Shown: positions 42,337-46,631 of the stretch, in pieces | Numbering within the stretch: position 1 is the first letter of the stretch | How the letters are laid out: each line of letters starts with the position of its first letter | Origin: an uncultured Eubacteriales bacterium | GTDB taxonomy: Bacteria > Bacillota > Clostridia > Oscillospirales > CAG-272 | Assembly: GCA_900547565.1 (NCBI GenBank) | Contig: URHI01000004.1 | Location: forward strand, 1 to 46,631 | Length of the DNA stretch: 46,631 nucleotides | Direction of reading: 5' to 3' | The notes under the pieces: generated by a model | Seen by the model: only the letters and a program-made list of their open reading frames with translations | Told to the model about the DNA's origin: nothing | Database searches by the model: none | Position numbers and translations under genes: made by a program

Positions 42337-42864
42337 ATGCCTAGTAATGCAATTCTTGAGCAGAAGAAACAGATCGTTGCGGATCTCGCAGAAAAAATAA
42401 AAGCGTCCCCTGCCGGCGTTCTGGTCAATTATCAGGGAATTACCGTGGCTGATGACACCGCAATGCGTAAGGCTCTGCGTGAAGCAGGCGTAACTTACGT
42501 CGTTATGAAGAACTCTCTCACAGGCCGCGCCTGCGAGCAGGTCGGATACGGCGCCATCAAAGAGCATCTGGAAGGCATGACCGCTATCGCAATCAGCGCT
42601 CACGACCCCGTGGCTCCCGCCAAGATACTCAAGCCCTACACCGAAAAGATCGATTCCTTCAAAATTCTTGCCGGATACCTGGAAGGTCAGGTCATCGACG
42701 ACAAGACAGTAATCGCACTGGCTGACATTCCTTCGAGAGAAGTTTTGGTCGCCAAATTCCTGGGAAGCATTCAGTCCCCGCTGTACAAGCTGGCCTACGC
42801 TCTGCAGGCAGTTGTCGACAAAAACGGAGACAGCACCGAGGAAGCCGCACCGGCAGAGGCTTGA
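42337..42864 (+). CDS. rplJ: 50S ribosomal protein L10
   Basis: 175 aa. KKQIVADLAEKIKASPAGVL, NYQGITVADDTAMRKALRE and GRACEQVGYGAIKEHLEGMT are typical, with a C-terminal helix (SPLYKLAYALQAVVDKNG) that binds L12 dimers. GGGAGGTGAAACACA-ATG is the start. It is not next to rplK-rplA or rpoB-rpoC here. Confidence 0.97.
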   Translation: MPSNAILEQKKQIVADLAEKIKASPAGVLVNYQGITVADDTAMRKALREAGVTYVVMKNSLTGRACEQVGYGAIKEHLEGMTAIAISAHDPVAPAKILKPYTEKIDSFKILAGYLEGQVIDDKTVIALADIPSREVLVAKFLGSIQSPLYKLAYALQAVVDKNGDSTEEAAPAEA

Positions 42865-42937
42865 TCTGCCGAAAATCACCATGTGCGGCTGACTTGTCCG
42901 CATAAACATTTAATTTATTATTCGGAGGTAACTAAAA

Positions 42938-43315
42938 ATGGCATCTGAAAAAATTACCGCTATAGTTGAGGCTGTTAAGGGCCTGTCCATTCTGGAGCTT
43001 TCTGAGCTCGTAAAGGCAGTTGAAGAGGAGTTCGGTGTTTCCGCTGCTGCTCCTGTTGGCGTTGTTGCCGGTGCTGCTGCCGCCGCTCCCGCCGCTGAGG
43101 AAAAGACCGAGTTTGACGTTATCCTTGCTTCCTTCGGCGCAAGCAAGCTGAACGTTATCAAGGTCGTTCGTGAGATCACTGGTCTGGGTCTTAAGGACGC
43201 TAAGGAACTGGTTGAGGGCGCTCCCAAGGCCATCAAGGAAGGCGTTTCCAAGGAAGAGGCTGAAACCCTTAAGAATCAGCTCACCGAGGCTGGCGCTACC
43301 GTCGAAATCAAGTAA
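42938..43315 (+). CDS. rplL: 50S ribosomal protein L7/L12
   Basis: 125 aa. The N-terminal dimerisation domain is VEAVKGLSILELSELVKAVE, followed by an Ala-rich hinge (residues about 35-55). The C-terminal factor-binding domain has EKTEFDVILASFGASKLNVI, KVVREITGLGLKDAKELVE and the end AGATVEIK. The stalk recruits elongation factors. CGGAGGTAACTAAAA precedes ATG. Confidence 0.98.
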   Translation: MASEKITAIVEAVKGLSILELSELVKAVEEEFGVSAAAPVGVVAGAAAAAPAAEEKTEFDVILASFGASKLNVIKVVREITGLGLKDAKELVEGAPKAIKEGVSKEEAETLKNQLTEAGATVEIK

Positions 43316-43330
43316 TTTCGATCCCGGTTT

Positions 43331-43350
43331 AAAAATCCTGTCTGTACAGG
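43331..43350 (-). terminator. terminator of the minus-strand ATPase gene
   Basis: Minus strand CCTGT-ACAG-ACAGG followed by ATTTTT, about 35 nt beyond the ATPase stop. It directly abuts the rplL terminator hairpin. Confidence 0.55.
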
Positions 43351-43385
43351 AAGCCGGCCCCGCAATGGTGCCGGCTTCTTTGTTT
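43350..43385 (+). terminator. intrinsic terminator of rplJ-rplL
   Basis: GAAGCCGGC (43350-43358), 11-nt loop, GCCGGCTTC (43370-43378), then TTTGTTT. It overlaps the last bases of the convergent ATPase gene. Confidence 0.8.
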
Positions 43386-44427
43386 ATCCGAACAATTGCC
43401 GACAAAACTCTCGAGTAAACTGCTCCTTGCGCCCGAAATCCATTGCATCGGAATATATTTCTTCTATACGGAAATGATATTCCTTAACAGCTGACAGTGA
43501 GTCAATAGCACCCGACAGCATACTGTCATAGCAACGCCCTGCGTGCGTTGCTTCGTTTACGGCATCATCCGGCGCTGGCCGATTTAATGCAGACATTTCT
43601 ATCGGGAAACACGACCGCCCTGCATCGCCGTCGCACACAACAACCGCCATACGGTCACGGTTCAGCATAACACCGTCTATACGTTCGGGATCTACAGGAT
43701 CGCGCGAAACAGTAATGTCAAGCCTGCGCAGATGTGCCTGTTCAATAAAACGGTCGAGCAGCAGATGTGCCGTCATAAAGTTATCCCTGACCGTGTACAG
43801 GGTTGCGGCATCACTGATAAAGCGCTCGGACGATGCCTGCCCCGACATTCCCACTGCATTTAGTATTACGGTATTCATACAGAATCCGTCCCCGGGTTCC
43901 ACCCCAGCAAGCATTGACAACGCATACTGCTCAAGTGCCGTATCATCGACCAAGCCTCTCCCTATTGTACGAATTATTCCGCACATGTCAAGACAACCGG
44001 AGAGCCAGCCGTAGGCCTGCTTCCACGCCAGCTTTTTCAGTCGTTCAAGCTCAGCAAGCTCTCCGTTGTATCCGCGCAGCTTATCTGCGTTCCAGAAGTC
44101 TCCAAGATTTATCAGCTGTTCGACAACACCCGGGCGTGCCGGTTCCCATGCATGCGGAGGCGTGCCGTCAATAACGGCAATGCTATCCCCTGCCCGCTCA
44201 AGAATTATTCCGTCGAGCGACGAAGGGTCTGACGAGCAATAATAGCGCCGGCACTCCCAACCATGAGACGCAGCACAATGCTCGACATCACGCATAAACC
44301 GGCTTTTTCCGGTCCCCGGTCCACCTTTAATTATATATATACGTCCGGCTCTACCGAACACCTCCGGGTAGTAATTTGCAAATCCCCTCCCGCTGTTGGA
44401 GGCAGCAAAATAGCCGTCCACGATCAT
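43384..44427 (-). CDS. P-loop ATPase family protein (PRK06851-like)
   Basis: 347 aa. The N-terminal half has Walker A IIKGGPGTGKSRFM (residues about 33-46), then RYYCSSDPSSLDGIIL and SIAVIDGTPPHAW, which resemble a clostridial/bacillar family of uncharacterised ATPases. The C-terminal half seems to be a degenerate copy of the same fold: DITVSRDPVDPERIDGVMLN with MAVVVCDGD repeats the SSDP...DGIIL...AVIDGT pattern but has no P-loop. Role unknown. GAGGGGAGAG precedes ATG. It is a single-gene unit between terminators at 43331 and 44449. Confidence 0.8.
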   Translation of the reverse strand: MIVDGYFAASNSGRGFANYYPEVFGRAGRIYIIKGGPGTGKSRFMRDVEHCAASHGWECRRYYCSSDPSSLDGIILERAGDSIAVIDGTPPHAWEPARPGVVEQLINLGDFWNADKLRGYNGELAELERLKKLAWKQAYGWLSGCLDMCGIIRTIGRGLVDDTALEQYALSMLAGVEPGDGFCMNTVILNAVGMSGQASSERFISDAATLYTVRDNFMTAHLLLDRFIEQAHLRRLDITVSRDPVDPERIDGVMLNRDRMAVVVCDGDAGRSCFPIEMSALNRPAPDDAVNEATHAGRCYDSMLSGAIDSLSAVKEYHFRIEEIYSDAMDFGRKEQFTREFCRQLFG

Positions 44428-44448
44428 ATAAGCTCTCCCCTCACATCA

Positions 44449-44486
44449 CAAAATAATAAAACCGGAAGCTGTAACTTCCGGTTTTT
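44449..44486 (-). terminator. terminator of the spoIIIA operon
   Basis: Minus strand AAAACCGGAAG, loop TTACA, CTTCCGGTTTT, then ATTATTTT. It begins 13 nt after the spoIIIAH stop codon and so ends the spoIIIA operon. Confidence 0.8.
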
Positions 44487-44498
44487 TGTTTTGGTAAC

Positions 44499-45080
44499 TT
44501 ACTTTTGCACGATCTTTATGTTTGCCGGCTTTATGCCTGCCTGTTCGTAAACTATCTCATTGATGACAGCGATGTCACTCGGCGTCAGCTTGTCGGCTTT
44601 TACAACAACATTGATCGTACCCGAGCTTATGACCGCTACACACTGCTCAAATCCCTTGGCGACAACCAATGTCTCAATGTTGGACTCCGCCTCCATGTCC
44701 TTGGCAATCTTGCTTATGTCAGCAAGCGCCTGGGTTTTGGCAGCTTCATCTGACTTAGCACTGTCCACAACCGACTGCAGCACCTCAAGTGCTTCATCAC
44801 GTGCACGCGCCCGGCTTACCTGCGCGGAAGAAAAATAGCTGTCTGCCGTAGCGGATGCCTTGGTGTCCGTTGCCGCCGCAGGGGTCGTGACCGCGCCTCC
44901 GGAACTCATGCCTGCACTTGCGTCATAGTCCTTGAAGCCGGCGTTCTGGTTGGCAAATATGATCCAATTCAACGCCACTGCAACTCCGATCAGCAGAACA
45001 ACGCCCGCAATAATCAGATTGCGCTTTCCCACACGCTCCACAAACCGCTTTGCCGGTGAACTCTCCTGCTCGTAAACCAT
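44499..45080 (-). CDS. spoIIIAH: stage III sporulation protein AH
   Basis: 193 aa. One membrane segment near residues 23-45 (LIIAGVVLLIGVAVALNWII), then an extracytoplasmic domain of the YscJ/FliF ring-forming type (residues about 85-193: SRARARDEALEVLQSVVDSA...VVVKADKLTPSDIAVINEIV). SpoIIIAH in the mother-cell membrane pairs with SpoIIQ in the forespore to form the feeding-tube channel. The start follows GGGAGG. Last gene of the operon. Confidence 0.93.
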   Translation of the reverse strand: MVYEQESSPAKRFVERVGKRNLIIAGVVLLIGVAVALNWIIFANQNAGFKDYDASAGMSSGGAVTTPAAATDTKASATADSYFSSAQVSRARARDEALEVLQSVVDSAKSDEAAKTQALADISKIAKDMEAESNIETLVVAKGFEQCVAVISSGTINVVVKADKLTPSDIAVINEIVYEQAGIKPANIKIVQK

Positions 45081-45151
45081 CTCAATACCTCCCGATGTTT
45101 TTGTTTTTGTTGTGTTACATTATATTTAACGTTGACCGACGATATGACTTG

Positions 45152-45661
45152 TCATGTGCCGGTTACGTAAATTTTATTTGAACCTATATTATATGCTGCG
45201 CTGAGCAGCAGTGTCAGCTTTCTGACCACCTCCGGATCCTCCCCTCCGCGGCAGACCACCCCGATACCGCAGATATGCGGCAGCTTCTCTGTCAGATACA
45301 CGGTCTTTTCGGAGCTTCCATTGCCAACCGTAACATACTTTATCTGAAGCTGACCACCGCCTGCATCGTATTCCGAGCGTGTGTCAGCAGCGTATACGTA
45401 TTCATAGCCACAGTCAAAGCTGACTGCCACCGTAACATCCGATACCCCGTCAACCTGCTCACACAGCTCTGCGATCTCGCGGCGCAGCTGCTTTGAATAG
45501 CTGTCAAGCGCCTGGCTCTGACCGGTCTGAACAACCGTGCCGGACGATGTCCGGTCAGATGATCCGACCCTGCCACCCAAGCTGAGCAATAATATGCCGC
45601 ACAACGCCAGCACTCCAAGCAAAATCAGTTTTTTGTCGCGCCACCATGGTTTCTTGTCCAT
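45152..45661 (-). CDS. spoIIIAG: stage III sporulation protein AG
   Basis: 169 aa from ATG 45661 (AGGTG upstream); a GTG two codons earlier is an alternative. The N-terminal membrane segment is LILLGVLALCGILLLSLGG. The ring-building domain follows with LRREIAELCEQVDGVSDVTV and GIGVVCRGGEDPEVVRKLTL. SpoIIIAG forms a large ring in the intermembrane space during engulfment. A 71-nt gap separates it from spoIIIAH. Confidence 0.92.
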   Translation of the reverse strand: MDKKPWWRDKKLILLGVLALCGILLLSLGGRVGSSDRTSSGTVVQTGQSQALDSYSKQLRREIAELCEQVDGVSDVTVAVSFDCGYEYVYAADTRSEYDAGGGQLQIKYVTVGNGSSEKTVYLTEKLPHICGIGVVCRGGEDPEVVRKLTLLLSAAYNIGSNKIYVTGT

Positions 45662-45673
45662 AATCACACCTGC

Positions 45674-46162
45674 CTATCCGGTTACTGTACAGCGGCAATC
45701 AAACAGCCCGCTGATGTATTTTTCAATCTCATACGGGTCGCGTAGCAATGCGCCGCCCGACAAGATCACCGTAACGCTGTCCACACACAGCTCGCCCTGT
45801 CTCTCGCCAGTCATCACCCTGACGTGGCACTGTTCCTCAGGAATGTCAAAATGCTGACATATATGCTCCGCGAGCGCTTCCGAAATACTGTCAGCACCGA
45901 AGCTCATAAGATAATCTTTGTATTGCTGTTCATATTGCTGTTCCGTACTCTCATTGTTCCATAACAGTTCAATTCCGTCTTCCAAATTACCGAGCCAGCC
46001 CAGAAATTCGCCAACCGGAGCAATGAGAACGCACAGCACACACAGCGCACCGATAAAGCAAACCGCTTTTTTCAGGCCATCACCCTCGCCCGCCGGCGCC
46101 AGCGCCCCAATGACCCCGACAACCACGGCTGCCGCAATAACACTCAAAAGATATCCGCTCAT
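45674..46162 (-). CDS. spoIIIAF: stage III sporulation protein AF
   Basis: 162 aa from ATG 46162, which overlaps the spoIIIAE stop by one base (TGATG). The upstream open frame (to 46234) overlaps spoIIIAE and is unlikely. Two N-terminal membrane segments (SGYLLSVIAAAVVVGVIGAL and AVCFIGALCVLCVLIAPVGE) precede a soluble domain with HFDIPEEQCHVRV and the C-terminal DPYEIEKYISGLFDC, as in the family. Confidence 0.88.
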   Translation of the reverse strand: MSGYLLSVIAAAVVVGVIGALAPAGEGDGLKKAVCFIGALCVLCVLIAPVGEFLGWLGNLEDGIELLWNNESTEQQYEQQYKDYLMSFGADSISEALAEHICQHFDIPEEQCHVRVMTGERQGELCVDSVTVILSGGALLRDPYEIEKYISGLFDCRCTVTG

Positions 46163-46631
46163 CACGCCACCCATGCCGCCGACGTGCGCGTCAGTAGCGT
46201 CAAAGAAAAAATGAACATGACCGAGCAGGCGCATATCACCGCCATCAGATATCCGTAAACGCCGGTCAGCTCGCCGAGAATGGTTGCCTCCTCAGCGCAG
46301 CCGAGCAGTCTTGCCGCAGTCCCGGATGCCATAAGCGCCAGCCGTGTCAGCAGCACAGATATCAACGTCGGGAGTAAAAGCAGTAATAATATGACAATTC
46401 CCACAACCCCCACGCTGACCCGTATATACTTTATGCTGCCTGCCACGGTTTTAAGACTCTCGCCCAGCGCGCCGCCGACTACCGGAATAAAGCTACCAGC
46501 CATGAATTTGGCCGTCCGCGCACCAAGACTGTCGCCGGCCGCGGCCAGCGTCGACTGCGCCGACAGCACCGTTATCAACAGCATCATAATAAAACTGATA
46601 ATAAACGTATAGCATTTTTTTATGGCTGGTG
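46162..46631 (-). CDS. spoIIIAE: stage III sporulation protein AE, C-terminal part
   Basis: The frame is open to the right edge, so only about the last 155 residues are present. It is a multi-pass membrane protein: conserved ARTAKFMAGSFIPVVGGALG, then SIKYIRVSVGVVGIVILLLL and several more hydrophobic helices ending TLLTRTSAAWVA. SpoIIIAE is a channel-like component of the SpoIIIA-SpoIIQ complex. The order AE-AF-AG-AH matches B. subtilis. Confidence 0.9.
   Translation of the reverse strand, partial: PAIKKCYTFIISFIMMLLITVLSAQSTLAAAGDSLGARTAKFMAGSFIPVVGGALGESLKTVAGSIKYIRVSVGVVGIVILLLLLLPTLISVLLTRLALMASGTAARLLGCAEEATILGELTGVYGYLMAVICACSVMFIFSLTLLTRTSAAWVA

Noticed and set aside
41971..42909. Minus-strand open frame of 312 codons opposite rplJ and its leader
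   Set aside because: It spans the L10 leader and rplJ, both well supported on the other strand, and has no promoter or family similarity.

Overview
This window looks like the chromosome of an endospore-forming member of the Clostridia (Oscillospirales/Ruminococcaceae-like, inferred). The evidence is an IspH-ribosomal protein S1 fusion, sporulation genes (spoIIIAE-AH, yqfC, yqfD, ylbJ), zinc-type ribosomal proteins (S4, S14, L36), an L10 leader, consensus sigma-A promoters with 17-bp spacers, and strong GGAGG ribosome binding sites. Base composition is moderate and nearly every gene is housekeeping. I see no prophage, insertion sequence, CRISPR array, tRNA or rRNA.

Layout. (1) 1-245: the start of an off-edge gene (UPF0340-like) with its promoter, then the terminator of the next operon. 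(2) 245-5972, minus: one operon from a perfect TTGACA-17-TATAAT promoter: RpiR-type regulator, BaiN/HI0933-type flavoprotein, cmk, plsC, ispH-rpsA fusion. (3) 6083-7760, plus: a uracil/xanthine-type permease behind a roughly 230-nt leader ending in a strong intrinsic terminator, so probably a riboswitch or attenuator. (4) 7796-10494: a GNAT acetyltransferase (minus), divergent from a two-gene operon of an unknown 137-aa protein and a non-canonical MurE-like ligase (plus). (5) 10510-16978, minus: a DUF1385 membrane protein, a divergent PRPP synthetase, rhamnulokinase and mutS2. (6) 16988-21762, minus: recO (frame broken near its C-terminus), era, ybeY, phoH, yqfD, yqfC, mostly overlapping. (7) 21832-24386, plus: ylbJ, a DUF3343 sulfur/selenium-carrier-like protein and a cysteine desulfurase. 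(8) 24395-40495, minus: the full S10-spc-alpha ribosomal cluster in canonical order (rpsJ to rplQ with secY, adk, map, infA, rpoA), from one strong promoter and a roughly 315-nt leader that contains its own terminator hairpin. (9) 40693-43385, plus: an unknown membrane protein, an HTH-WCX regulator without a recognisable WYL core, and rplJ-rplL behind an L10 leader. (10) 43384-46631, minus: a P-loop ATPase with a degenerate internal duplication, then spoIIIAH, AG, AF and the 3' part of spoIIIAE, which runs off the right edge.

How the genes work together. Most encode growth functions: translation, protein export, nucleotide and phospholipid synthesis, ribosome maturation and DNA repair. They are interleaved with mother-cell sporulation genes. 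Regulation shows mainly in RNA leaders: the L10 leader (known family), the S10 leader and the permease leader (neither family recognised by me), plus a non-AUG start for infA. The most unusual points are those two leaders, the CTG start of infA, the broken recO, a roughly 40-residue insertion in L23, and the unknown-protein/Mur-ligase pair.
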